Part shown: piece after piece, positions 1 through 8,370 of the stretch
How positions within the stretch are numbered: position 1 is the first letter of the stretch
Layout: each line of letters starts with the position of its first letter
From: Melioribacteraceae bacterium
Lineage (GTDB): Bacteria; Bacteroidota; Ignavibacteria; Ignavibacteriales; Melioribacteraceae
Direction: 5' to 3'
DNA: 64,000 bases
Assembly: GCA_027030245.1 (NCBI GenBank)
Contig: JALVFE010000032.1
Span: 1-64,000 of the forward strand
Position numbers and translations under genes: made by a program
The notes under the pieces: model-generated
What the model was told of the DNA's origin: nothing
Database searches by the model: none
What the model saw: only the letters and a program-made list of their open reading frames with translations

Positions 1-17
1 AATTTCTTATCTTTCAT
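1..17 (-). CDS. 5' end of an outgoing gene (only 5 full codons visible)
   Basis: On the minus strand an ATG at 17-15 begins Met-Lys-Asp-Lys-Lys and runs off the left edge. A strong Shine-Dalgarno GGAGG (complement of 26-30) lies 8 nt upstream, which is why I take it as a real start. Nothing can be said about the product. Confidence 0.5.
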
Positions 18-136
18 TTGGTTGTCCTCCGACTGTTAGTGATATCTTCTAAGATAATCATAAATTGTTTATTAACAATTTTGCAGCGCGGGACAACCTT
101 TTTTTTCTTTTTAAACATACAATCTTGGTATTAATC

Positions 137-265
137 GATTGTCATTCCGAACTTGTTTCGGAATCTAGAAAGAACTCTATGAGATGCTGAAATAAATTCA
201 GCATGACGGTAAGAAGAACATGTCATCCCGAACTAGTTTCGGGATCTAAAATGAAATCTCTATTT
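137..265. repeat. Dispersed hairpin repeats of the TCATCCCGAA type
   Basis: Two copies of a short element beginning GTCATTCCGAA or GTCATCCCGAA and closing with TTTCGGAATCT or TTTCGGGATCT. Arms 144-150 with 158-164 and 225-232 with 238-245 pair as hairpins. Between them arms 184-191 and 197-204 form another hairpin (ATGCTGAA / TTCAGCAT). A third, diverged copy sits at 609-646. No open frame crosses them. They look like intergenic dispersed repeats, not genes. Confidence 0.6.
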
Positions 266-339
266 CGTTCCGCTAACACTGTATAGTGTGACATATTTAT
301 AGAACATACATTCTAACACAATATTAAAACTCCAGCGGA

Positions 340-600
340 GTGGCACAAGAACTTTGAAAAATAAACTATTTGTTCATTTCTTTTGTCTTGATACAAAAGA
401 AACGAACCAAAGAAAAAATCAAGGCTGAAAACAATTTGCTAAAATTCTTAGCTCCGTAGCTAAAAATAATGAACTCGCCTCGCTATATCTGCCGATATAT
501 CGAGACTCAAACAGCATTATTTTATTAACGCTACTCCGCACGAATTTTTTAACGCAAATTGTTTTAGGCCGTTTATTGTTCTACGAAGAAGATCTAATTG
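340..600. repeat. Structured non-coding intergenic element
   Basis: About 260 bases with no convincing gene, carrying a 10-bp hairpin (377-386 with 393-402, loop 387-392), a TATATCTGCCGATATATCG palindrome-like stretch near 482-500, and stop codons in all frames. The text strongly resembles a repeat family I associate with Bacteroidota-type genomes around the words ACAAAAGAAACGAACC and AATCAAGGCTG; that association is from memory, not from a search. Confidence 0.4.
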
Positions 601-608
601 AAAAAACC

Positions 609-646
609 TGTCATCCCGTCCGCCACTGCGGATTGTTTCGGAATCT
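609..646. repeat. Third, diverged TCATCCCG-type repeat copy
   Basis: Starts TGTCATCCCG and ends GTTTCGGAATCT, as the copies at 137-265 do, but the centre is different (CCGCCACTGCGGA, itself a small palindrome CCGC...GCGG). Confidence 0.5.
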
Positions 647-721
647 AAATAAATTAAATCAGTCTCCAGCGAACGATATGAAAAGTTGATTTTCGAAAAC
701 AGAATTTTGTTTTATTAAAAT

Positions 722-1867
722 TTAAGACTTGACCAAATCGTTTTTTATGCGTGCGGAAAATTTAAGATATCCGAAAATGAGCAATACCAATACATCCAAC
801 AAAATTGTAAAGATTAAAGAAGTTTCCGAATCAATTAATCTTACTACGCCCCATAAATGATACAAACTGCCGAGTAACGAAATGATTACAATTGAGAAAA
901 GTAACACTTTCTTGATAGAACTAAACGCTCCGCCCCAAAAATATTTTTCGATAATTATCGCTAAAAACAAGTAAAAAACCGGCGCCGTTGGCGACATTAA
1001 TCTTTCGTAATCGTTGCCGAAGAGACTGCTGATAACGGCAAAAATTGCCCAAACCAATAGGAAAAGATTTTTCTTGAAAAATTCTATTAATTCATTCCAG
1101 AACAGAAAAGGTATTACCGAAAAAGGCGTGAAAGCAACAACGAACCTTTTCACAAAAGCAACGGGATTAAAAAAATTGTTGATTCCGTATTGTATTTGCG
1201 TTAAATAATTGTCGTCGGTTTCTATTTGTATTGCCAACCGGACAGCAATGAAAATGAATATGATAAGAAACGAAACCGCCGTAAAACTTATATAATCTTT
1301 ACGCGGTGCATTTTTTTCTAATAAGTAGGCAAATCCTACCGGTATAATCAACAAAGCAATTTCTCTGGTTAAGATTCCCAGTGTTGCTATAATGGCGAAC
1401 GAAAAGTATTTCTTTTTCGAAAGCATTAAAAAGGATAAGATAAATAAAAAGTAAGAAAACGTATCGGAAGCTTGGAAATAATCAAATGCCAAAAATTGAT
1501 AAAAATAACGGTTAAACAAAAAAGCAACAGTAGCAAAAAAAGCCGGTTTATAATTTACACCGAAAAACAAAATAAATTCAAAGACGATAAACGATAATCC
1601 TGATAATGCTAAAAGATTTAAAATATAGAAAGAAACATCAATGCCGAAGGGAAGCATACCGGCTAACCACGGTATAAAAATTCTGTAGACATACGGATGC
1701 GGAATTTCCAAATTTATTCCCGGAGCCGAAAGAGCCATTTGTTTGTATTTGAATAAATCTATTCCGCTGTATTGCGGTAAAGAATAATCGATTTTCCCGG
1801 CAAGTAAGATTGCGGTAATTGTGGCAATTAACAAATAAAGATAATATCGTTTTTTTTCAGCAGTCAA
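722..1867 (-). CDS. Polytopic membrane protein, GT-C glycosyltransferase-like
   Basis: 381 residues with roughly nine to ten hydrophobic segments across the whole length. The first loop after TM1 is followed by a conserved-looking patch HPYVYRIFIPWLAG near residue 57, and a TREIALLIIP segment near 165; this layout (long first loop, R/E pairs next to membrane helices) is common in bacterial GT-C type sugar transferases that use lipid-linked donors. The start is a TTG at 1867-1865 because no in-frame ATG lies before the first membrane helix; no strong ribosome site is seen. It faces away from the FAD oxidase gene, so the two share the 1868-1998 gap. The enzyme activity is inferred from topology only. 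Confidence 0.6.
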   Translation of the reverse strand: MTAEKKRYYLYLLIATITAILLAGKIDYSLPQYSGIDLFKYKQMALSAPGINLEIPHPYVYRIFIPWLAGMLPFGIDVSFYILNLLALSGLSFIVFEFILFFGVNYKPAFFATVAFLFNRYFYQFLAFDYFQASDTFSYFLFILSFLMLSKKKYFSFAIIATLGILTREIALLIIPVGFAYLLEKNAPRKDYISFTAVSFLIIFIFIAVRLAIQIETDDNYLTQIQYGINNFFNPVAFVKRFVVAFTPFSVIPFLFWNELIEFFKKNLFLLVWAIFAVISSLFGNDYERLMSPTAPVFYLFLAIIIEKYFWGGAFSSIKKVLLFSIVIISLLGSLYHLWGVVRLIDSETSLIFTILLDVLVLLIFGYLKFSARIKNDLVKS

Positions 1868-1998
1868 ATTTTACCGTTGAATTCCCGATTAATGTTAAAC
1901 CCGAATGTTAATTTACTAATAGAAAACATTTTTTGAAATTGGGAATTATAATCATGCTGGTTATCTTTAATTTTAAATAAATTTCATTTTACCGGAAC

Positions 1999-3486
1999 AT
2001 GATAGTAAAAACAGACAACGCGCAAATACAATCTTATTTGGTTGATGCGGCAAACTACAAAGGATTTTGCGAAGCCGTTTACTTCCCCGAAAACGAAAAC
2101 GAAGTAATGGAGTTAGTCCGTTTTGCAATACGGGAAAAGAAAAAAATAACAGTTGCCGGTAATGGAACCGGACTTACCGGCGCAAGGGTTCCCGAAGGCG
2201 GGATTGTTTTGGCAACGGACAAACTGAATGGAATCATTGAATTAAATGAAGCGGAAAAATATGCGGTGGTTCAGCCTGGAATGTTAATGAGCGATTTTAA
2301 AAAGTTAACGGAAGAAAAAAAATTGTTTTATCCGCCCGACCCAACGGAACAAAATTGTTTTTTAGGCGCAACGGTTGCAACTAATGCTTCGGGAGCGAAA
2401 ACATTTAAATACGGAGCAACCCGTAATTTTGTGTTGGGATTGAATGTTATTCTTCCCGACGGAGAAAAAGTGGTTTTGGAAAGAGGGCGACAATTTGCAA
2501 ACGGATTTAACTTTACTTTGAAAACAGAAAGCGGAAAAAATATTAATTGCAAATTACCGGATTATAAAATGCCGGAAACAAAGCACGCCGCCGGTTATTA
2601 TTGTAAAGAAAATATGGATGTTATCGATCTTTTTATCGGTTCGGAGGGAACGTTGGGAATAATAACTCAAATAAAACTGAAACTCTTGGAAAAACCCGGA
2701 TCATTACTTTCCGCCGTTGTGTTTTTTGAACATGAAAACGATGCTCTGGATTTCATTACGGAAGCAAGAAATAAAAGTTACGAAACAAGAAAAAATATGA
2801 CCGAACTTGGTTTAGACGCAATGGGTTTGGAATATTTTGATAAAAACTCCCTTGATTTTTTACGGGAAGATTTTTCGCAAATCCCTTCGGGTTACGAAGC
2901 AGCCGTTTGGTTCGAGCAAGATTGCACAACCGGTGAATACGAATCGATTTTGGAAAAATGGATTACCTTGCTCCGGAAACACAATGCTAATCCGGATGTT
3001 TCGTGGATTGCGGAAAGCGAAACCGATAGAAAAAAATTTCACGAGTTCCGTCATGCAATTTCATCCAAAGTTAACGAGTTTATTAACAAAAACAATCTCC
3101 GTAAAGTTGGGACCGATACGGCAGTCCCCGATAAAAATTTCATTGATTTCTATTTTTATTCAAAGCGACTTGCCATGGAAAGCGGAATTAAATTTGTAAT
3201 TTACGGGCACTTCGGTAATTCTCATTTACACTTGAACCTGTTGCCGGCAAACGATGCGCAATTTCGCAAAGCCAAATTTATTTATAAACAAATTTTGAAT
3301 AAAGCAGTTGAATTGGAGGGAACAATTTCAGCGGAACATGGTATAGGTAAGTTAAAACGCGAATATCTGTTGGAAATGTTCGGCGAAGAAAATATTAGGA
3401 AAATGGCAAGATTAAAAAAATGTATCGATCCGTATTTGATTTTGGGGATTGGAAATTTGTTCGAAGAAAAATATCTTTTAGAATGA
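1999..3486 (+). CDS. FAD-linked oxidase, GlcD / D-lactate dehydrogenase family
   Basis: 495 residues. N-terminal PCMH-type FAD-binding domain: AGNGTGLTGARVPEGG near residues 54-69 and NCFLGATVATNASGAKT near 119-135 are the typical flavin-contact segments. The C-terminal FAD-oxidase_C part ends with YGHFGNSHLHLN (about 403) and EGTISAEHGIGKLKREYL (about 440), both hallmarks of glycolate oxidase GlcD and D-lactate dehydrogenase. The family oxidises 2-hydroxy acids to 2-oxo acids and passes electrons to a quinone or partner subunit. No GlcE/GlcF or Fe-S domain is fused or adjacent, so a stand-alone D-lactate dehydrogenase-like enzyme is the simplest reading; substrate not decided. It overlaps the next gene by 3 bases (ATGA-type junction). 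Confidence 0.9.
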   Translation: MIVKTDNAQIQSYLVDAANYKGFCEAVYFPENENEVMELVRFAIREKKKITVAGNGTGLTGARVPEGGIVLATDKLNGIIELNEAEKYAVVQPGMLMSDFKKLTEEKKLFYPPDPTEQNCFLGATVATNASGAKTFKYGATRNFVLGLNVILPDGEKVVLERGRQFANGFNFTLKTESGKNINCKLPDYKMPETKHAAGYYCKENMDVIDLFIGSEGTLGIITQIKLKLLEKPGSLLSAVVFFEHENDALDFITEARNKSYETRKNMTELGLDAMGLEYFDKNSLDFLREDFSQIPSGYEAAVWFEQDCTTGEYESILEKWITLLRKHNANPDVSWIAESETDRKKFHEFRHAISSKVNEFINKNNLRKVGTDTAVPDKNFIDFYFYSKRLAMESGIKFVIYGHFGNSHLHLNLLPANDAQFRKAKFIYKQILNKAVELEGTISAEHGIGKLKREYLLEMFGEENIRKMARLKKCIDPYLILGIGNLFEEKYLLE

Positions 3487-5378
3487 AAAATATTAAAATC
3501 TTAAATATTGCATTAATAACATTGTTGTTTGTTTTTACTTGCTCCGCTTCCTTTTCTCAAGTTAGAGTAAAGGGAAAACGCATACCGGCTCAAGTGGATA
3601 ACCGTTTCAGACTTGCGCAGACATACGAACGTGCGGGCGAATATCAAAAAGCTAAAGAATTATATGCAAAACTTTATTCGGAAAATCCGGAGAATTACAG
3701 ATACTTCGATGCGCTGAATAAAATTCATTTGCGATTAAAAGAATACGACGAATCGATTAAGCTGATAGAAGAAAGATTTAAAACCAACAAAGATAACGTG
3801 GCTTATTACGCTTTGCTCGGAACTACTTATTATATCTCGGGAAAAACGAAAAAAGCATACGAAATTTGGGGTGAAGCAATTTCAAAATATCCGGAAAGGA
3901 TTTCGGTTTACCGCGTGATTGCAAATGCCGCTATAGAAAACCGGGCATTCGAAAAGGCAATAGAAATTTACGAGAAAGCCGAAAAGGTTGCCCAAGACCC
4001 GGTTATTTTCGCATACGATTTGGCTAATTTATATAGCGCAACAACCGATTACGAAAAAGCAACGGAAAAATATTGTTTTATTTTGCAACGCCAGCCCACA
4101 CAAGTTGAAAATATTAAACGCAGAATAGCGACTTATTTCAATAAGTATGCGGTTCCCGAAAAAGTAATTGAAATAGTAGAAAACTTTTACAATGAAACTT
4201 CTCTTCCCGTTTACTTGGATTTGCTAAGCTCGCTTTACAGCATGCAAAACAACTATGCAAAAGCATTGTCGGCTGTAATTGAATTAGACAAAAAAGGAAA
4301 TCACAACGGAAAATTGATTTACCGTTTTGCAAATAAATTGCTAAGGGAAAAGAGAACCGGTTATGCGTTAAAATCCTTCGAATATATTTTGGAAAATTAT
4401 CCCGGTTCGGAATATTACTACAAAGCACGGATAGGTTTTGCCCGTGCGAAGGAAACGGAATTGGAAAAATCTGAAATCGATAGCAATCAAGTGTGGAAAC
4501 CGTATCACAAAGTAGTAATTAAAAATCCCGGAGAATACCGCCGTTTAATCAATGAATATCAAAAAATTACTGAAGAGAACGATCACGGCGGAGTTTATAT
4601 CGAAGCGCTTTTCCGGATGGGGAAAATTTATGCTTATAAGTTAAATCAACCGGAAAAAGCCGATAGTTTATTTAAGCTTGTTCTCGATTCGTCACCGTTT
4701 TCGGAATTTTATGCCCCGTCGATTCTTCAGCTGGCGCGATTATCGATTTTGAAAAATGATTTTGAAAATGCAAAACTGTATCTCGGGAAAATTTTGAAAA
4801 GCAAAGTTGCGGATGAAAAAATAAAAAACACGGCTAAACTCAAATTGGCGAAAATAGAATTGTGGAACGGGAATTACAGCGAAGCTTCTAAAAAACTTAC
4901 CGAGATAACCGATAATTTAAAAGATGATAATGCGAACGATGCTATAGAATTATCATTGTTAATTAATACACTGAAAAACGATTCTCTCAGTCTGATGGCA
5001 TTTGCAAAAGCAGATTTATATACCGAACAGCAAAATTTTGCTCAAGCCGCCGCGGAATACGAAAAACTTGCCGGAAACAAGAATTTGTTTTTCCTTAGGG
5101 ATTTGGCGGAGCTGAAATATATCGAAATGCTGATAGCGCTCGATTATTTGCCGCAGGCTGTGTCTTTGCTCACAAAAATCACATCAGAAGAAAGATTTAA
5201 CTTGTATTCCGATAAATTTTTATACTTATTTGGCAATGTTAATTATTACGGTTTGGGAAATAAAGAACAGGCTTTAAAAGCCTACGAAAAATTGCTTGAT
5301 AATTTCCCCAACTCGTTATATCTTGATGATGTCCGACAAATAGTTAAACGATTAAAAACCGAGAGTAAAACTTTATGA
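3483..5378 (+). CDS. Exported tetratricopeptide-repeat protein
   Basis: I place the start at the ATG at 3483, which overlaps the stop of the oxidase gene and opens a clear signal peptide ([18 protein letters not shown], then SASFSQ). The mature protein (about 610 residues) is a chain of TPR units, for example [19 protein letters not shown] near residue 40 and units with the spacing A-x-Y-E-K-A throughout, ending with [20 protein letters not shown], a YfgC/BamD-like TPR close. Probably a periplasmic or envelope scaffold. Coupled translationally to clpX (stop overlaps its start), although no functional link to ClpX is known for such proteins. Confidence 0.82.
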   Translation: MKNIKILNIALITLLFVFTCSASFSQVRVKGKRIPAQVDNRFRLAQTYERAGEYQKAKELYAKLYSENPENYRYFDALNKIHLRLKEYDESIKLIEERFKTNKDNVAYYALLGTTYYISGKTKKAYEIWGEAISKYPERISVYRVIANAAIENRAFEKAIEIYEKAEKVAQDPVIFAYDLANLYSATTDYEKATEKYCFILQRQPTQVENIKRRIATYFNKYAVPEKVIEIVENFYNETSLPVYLDLLSSLYSMQNNYAKALSAVIELDKKGNHNGKLIYRFANKLLREKRTGYALKSFEYILENYPGSEYYYKARIGFARAKETELEKSEIDSNQVWKPYHKVVIKNPGEYRRLINEYQKITEENDHGGVYIEALFRMGKIYAYKLNQPEKADSLFKLVLDSSPFSEFYAPSILQLARLSILKNDFENAKLYLGKILKSKVADEKIKNTAKLKLAKIELWNGNYSEASKKLTEITDNLKDDNANDAIELSLLINTLKNDSLSLMAFAKADLYTEQQNFAQAAAEYEKLAGNKNLFFLRDLAELKYIEMLIALDYLPQAVSLLTKITSEERFNLYSDKFLYLFGNVNYYGLGNKEQALKAYEKLLDNFPNSLYLDDVRQIVKRLKTESKTL

Positions 5379-6628
5379 AAGAAACAGAAGATCAAAATAC
5401 GGTTCATTGTTCGTTTTGCGGGCGGGACGGAAGCGAAGTTACCAGCATGGTTGCCGGTCCCGATGTTTATATTTGCGATATTTGTATAAAAACAAGTGTG
5501 GATATACTTAAAAACAATCTTGCCGCATACAATACGAAAGAAGTATACAAAGGAACTTTAACACCCGAAGTTATTAAGAAAAGTTTGGACGAATACGTAA
5601 TCGGTCAGGAAAGAGCCAAAAAAGTGCTCGCCGTTGCCGTTTACAATCATTACAAACGGATTAATTCCAATTCTTCGTTTTTCGAATTGGAGGAAGTTGA
5701 AATAGATAAAAGTAATATCTTGTTGATCGGTCCTACGGGCGTTGGTAAAACCTTAATTGCTCAAACATTGGCGAAAATTTTGGACGTTCCGTTCTCAATT
5801 GCAGATGCAACCACTCTTACCGAAGCTGGTTATGTTGGCGACGATGTTGAAACCGTTTTGGTACGTTTGCTTCAAGCTGCGGATTATAATTTGGAAAAAG
5901 CCCAAAAGGGAATAATTTATATCGATGAGATCGATAAAATTTCCAGGAAAAGCGAAAGCACTTCAATAACAAGAGACGTATCCGGAGAAGGCGTTCAACA
6001 GGCTTTGCTCAAAATTTTGGAAGGAACGGTTGCCGGTGTTCCGCCCAGGGGCGGTAGAAAACATCCCGAACAAAGTTTGATTAACATAAACACAAAAAAT
6101 ATTTTGTTTATACTCGGCGGCGCTTTCGACGGAATTGAATCGATAATTGCTTCGCGGATTAATAAAAGCACAATGGGATTCGTATCCGAAGACGAAAAAG
6201 ACAAATCTGTCGAAAAAGATCAACTGCTTGAAAACATTCAACCCGAAGATTTGTTGAAATACGGATTGATTCCCGAACTCATAGGAAGAATTCCGATCAT
6301 CGCACCGTTGCATTCTCTTGACGAAGACGCGCTGAAGAGTATTTTAACCGAACCTAAAAATGCAATCATCAAACAATATAAAAAATTGTTTATGATGGAA
6401 GGAGTGGAACTCGAATTCGAAGAAGCCGCCCTTGATGAAATTATACGGTTGGCAATGGAACGGAAAACCGGCGCAAGAGCGCTCCGCTCGATTGTGGAAG
6501 ACGCTTTGCTCGATATTATGTATGAATTGCCTAATTTGGAAAACGTTGAGAAATGTTTGATTACCAAAGATACAATTCTGAAAAAATCCAAACCGATTTA
6601 TTTGGAATCGGACAGAAAATCCGCTTAG
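5375..6628 (+). CDS. clpX: ATP-dependent Clp protease ATP-binding subunit ClpX
   Basis: 417 residues, usual length. N-terminal zinc-binding domain with the C4 pattern CSFC (12-15) and CDIC (about 33-36). AAA+ core with Walker A GPTGVGKT (about 113-120), Walker [11 protein letters not shown] (about 180) and the pore region after it; the C-terminal [19 protein letters not shown] is typical. ClpX unfolds tagged proteins and feeds them to ClpP in the cytoplasm. ClpP is not next to it. The gene overlaps the TPR gene by 4 bases and is closed by a good hairpin terminator at 6651-6676. Confidence 0.98.
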   Translation: MKETEDQNTVHCSFCGRDGSEVTSMVAGPDVYICDICIKTSVDILKNNLAAYNTKEVYKGTLTPEVIKKSLDEYVIGQERAKKVLAVAVYNHYKRINSNSSFFELEEVEIDKSNILLIGPTGVGKTLIAQTLAKILDVPFSIADATTLTEAGYVGDDVETVLVRLLQAADYNLEKAQKGIIYIDEIDKISRKSESTSITRDVSGEGVQQALLKILEGTVAGVPPRGGRKHPEQSLININTKNILFILGGAFDGIESIIASRINKSTMGFVSEDEKDKSVEKDQLLENIQPEDLLKYGLIPELIGRIPIIAPLHSLDEDALKSILTEPKNAIIKQYKKLFMMEGVELEFEEAALDEIIRLAMERKTGARALRSIVEDALLDIMYELPNLENVEKCLITKDTILKKSKPIYLESDRKSA

Positions 6629-6650
6629 TTTTTAATAAAATGCAAAACAA

Positions 6651-6676
6651 AAAAAGGCTCGTTAAGAGCCTTTTTT
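6651..6676 (+). terminator. Rho-independent terminator after clpX
   Basis: Stem GGCTC (6656-6660) with GAGCC (6666-6670), loop GTTAA, flanked by five A and six T so the stem extends to 10 bp and ends in a T run. It works on both strands and also ends the converging DUF4920 gene. Confidence 0.88.
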
Positions 6677-6698
6677 ATTTTTCACAAATATCAAAAAA

Positions 6699-7163
6699 TT
6701 ATTTTATTACCGCGCCAATCCCTTTAATTTGGTAAACAGTTTTTGATTGCTCTTTTCCGGAACAGCAGCCCTCTTTATGTTCCGCGCCTTCGGCGTGTTC
6801 TTTTTCGTCGCATTCTTCGTTGCTTTTAACTTTAAAAGAATAAACCTCGCCTTCCACAAGCGCCGTTTTGCCCTTTGCTTCTTTGGGAAATACAATTTCA
6901 CCGTCTTTTACTTTTACGCGGATTGATTCCTCTCCGTCTTCGGTCGCAATTTTTATCCAGCATCCTCTATTTGGACAAACATCGGTAACTTTACCTTCAA
7001 TCAATACTTTTTTCCCAACGAAACTGGCGGGATTTTTTAATATTTCGGAGACTTTTGTTTTTTCGGTTAAAGTGATTTTCTTGCCGTATTTTTTCCCTTC
7101 GTCCGCTTTTAAAACGGCAATCATTAAAAATAAAATAATTAATGCTTTGAATGTGTTTTTCAT
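6699..7163 (-). CDS. Exported DUF4920 domain protein
   Basis: 154 residues from an ATG at 7163 preceded by a Shine-Dalgarno-like GAGGT. Signal peptide MKNTFKALIILFLMIAVLKA, then a domain with KNPASFVGKKVLIEGKV, VCPNRGCWIKI and IRVKVKDGEIVFPKEAKGK, the pattern of DUF4920 (OB-like fold, unknown role, seen in Bacteroidota-type genomes). The Cys pair in VCPNRGC and a tail rich in His, Glu and CC residues (residues ~130-145) suggest possible metal contact; that is a guess. A longer reading from 7223 lacks a ribosome site and would bury the signal peptide. Confidence 0.8.
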   Translation of the reverse strand: MKNTFKALIILFLMIAVLKADEGKKYGKKITLTEKTKVSEILKNPASFVGKKVLIEGKVTDVCPNRGCWIKIATEDGEESIRVKVKDGEIVFPKEAKGKTALVEGEVYSFKVKSNEECDEKEHAEGAEHKEGCCSGKEQSKTVYQIKGIGAVIK

Positions 7164-7306
7164 TGTTACCTCATTTTTTGAAAAATGTTTTAGAAAAATA
7201 AAATAAAGGGAATTAACAATCAACGTTAATTATTATTTATTTAGTCGCGCATTTTGTAATATTGTGAAGTAAAATACCGTTTGCTATTTTAAGTCGAGGA
7301 ATAAGA

Positions 7307-8356
7307 ATGAAAAGAAGAAATTTTATTAAAACGGTTTCCGCCGTTACATTGGCAGGTTTGGGCGGAACAAATATTTTTGCACATGATCCGGGTAAACCGG
7401 AGCCCGGAAGAATTTTACCATCAAAATTGAAGAAAGGTGATACGATTGGGTTGATTGCGCCCGGAAGTTTTATAACCCGGGAAGAGTTAAACGAATCCGT
7501 TAAAAATTTAAAGGACTTGGGCTTTAAAGTAAAATACACGGAAAATATTCTTGCCAGGTCGGGATATCTTGCCGGAACCGATAAACAACGCGCCGGTGAT
7601 GTTAATAAAATGTTTGCGGATAAAAAAGTGAAAGGAATAATGTGTGCGCGCGGCGGTTACGGATGTTCGAGAATACTGCCCATGCTTGATTACGATGTCA
7701 TTAGAGAAAATCCCAAACCCCTTGTGGGTTACAGCGATGTAACGGCTCTGCTTTACGGGATTTATTCGCAAACCGGTCTCGTTGGTTTCCACGGACCCGT
7801 TGGAATTTCTACCTTTAATGAATTTTCCGTGGAAAATTTTAATAACGTTTTAGTCAATCCGAAAGTTCCGTATATTATGGAAAGTTATAACGATGAAGAG
7901 AACGACGAATTATTCAAAATATTCCCAATACGTTCCGGTATTGCGGAAGGGGAACTCGTGGGCGGTAACCTTTCGATTGTTGTTTCTTTAATCGGAACAC
8001 CTTACGATGTAAACACGGACGGTAAAATAATTTTTTTGGAAGACGTGGGAGAAGAACCGTACAGAATCGACCGGATGCTAACACAATTAATTCAAGCCGG
8101 TAAATTCGATAACATTGCGGGAATTGCTTTAGGCGTTTTCAAGAATTGCAGGGTAAAAGAAAAAGATCCGTCTTTCAGTAAATCCTTTACACTTGCAGAA
8201 GTTTTATACGACCGGCTTTATAATTTGGGCGTTCCCGTAATTTACGGTCTTTCTTTCGGACATATTGAAAATAAATTCACTTTGCCGGTCGGAATAAAAG
8301 CAAAGCTGGATGTGGGAAATCAAACATTGACTTTACTGGAGAAACCGGTAATATAA
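7307..8356 (+). CDS. LD-carboxypeptidase / MccF-like peptidase (family S66), exported by Tat
   Basis: 349 residues with a twin-arginine style leader (MKRRNFIKTVSAVTLAGLGG). Family S66 signatures are all present: GLIAPGS near 48, ARGGYGCSRIL near 114, the nucleophile serine 143 in GYSDVTALL, the Glu of IIFLEDVGEEPYRIDRML near 240 and the His of SFGHIENKFTLPVG near 315. The family removes the terminal D-alanine from murein tetrapeptides (LdcA) or cleaves microcin C-type compounds (MccF). A Tat leader suggests action in the periplasm. Shine-Dalgarno GAGGA precedes the ATG. priA begins 14 bp downstream, probably in the same transcript. Confidence 0.9.
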   Translation: MKRRNFIKTVSAVTLAGLGGTNIFAHDPGKPEPGRILPSKLKKGDTIGLIAPGSFITREELNESVKNLKDLGFKVKYTENILARSGYLAGTDKQRAGDVNKMFADKKVKGIMCARGGYGCSRILPMLDYDVIRENPKPLVGYSDVTALLYGIYSQTGLVGFHGPVGISTFNEFSVENFNNVLVNPKVPYIMESYNDEENDELFKIFPIRSGIAEGELVGGNLSIVVSLIGTPYDVNTDGKIIFLEDVGEEPYRIDRMLTQLIQAGKFDNIAGIALGVFKNCRVKEKDPSFSKSFTLAEVLYDRLYNLGVPVIYGLSFGHIENKFTLPVGIKAKLDVGNQTLTLLEKPVI

Positions 8357-8370
8357 ATTCAGGATAAGCT

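Noticed and set aside
3420-3482. Longer start for the TPR gene at 3420
   Set aside because: It would overlap the oxidase gene by 67 bases and hide a clear signal peptide that starts at the ATG at 3483.
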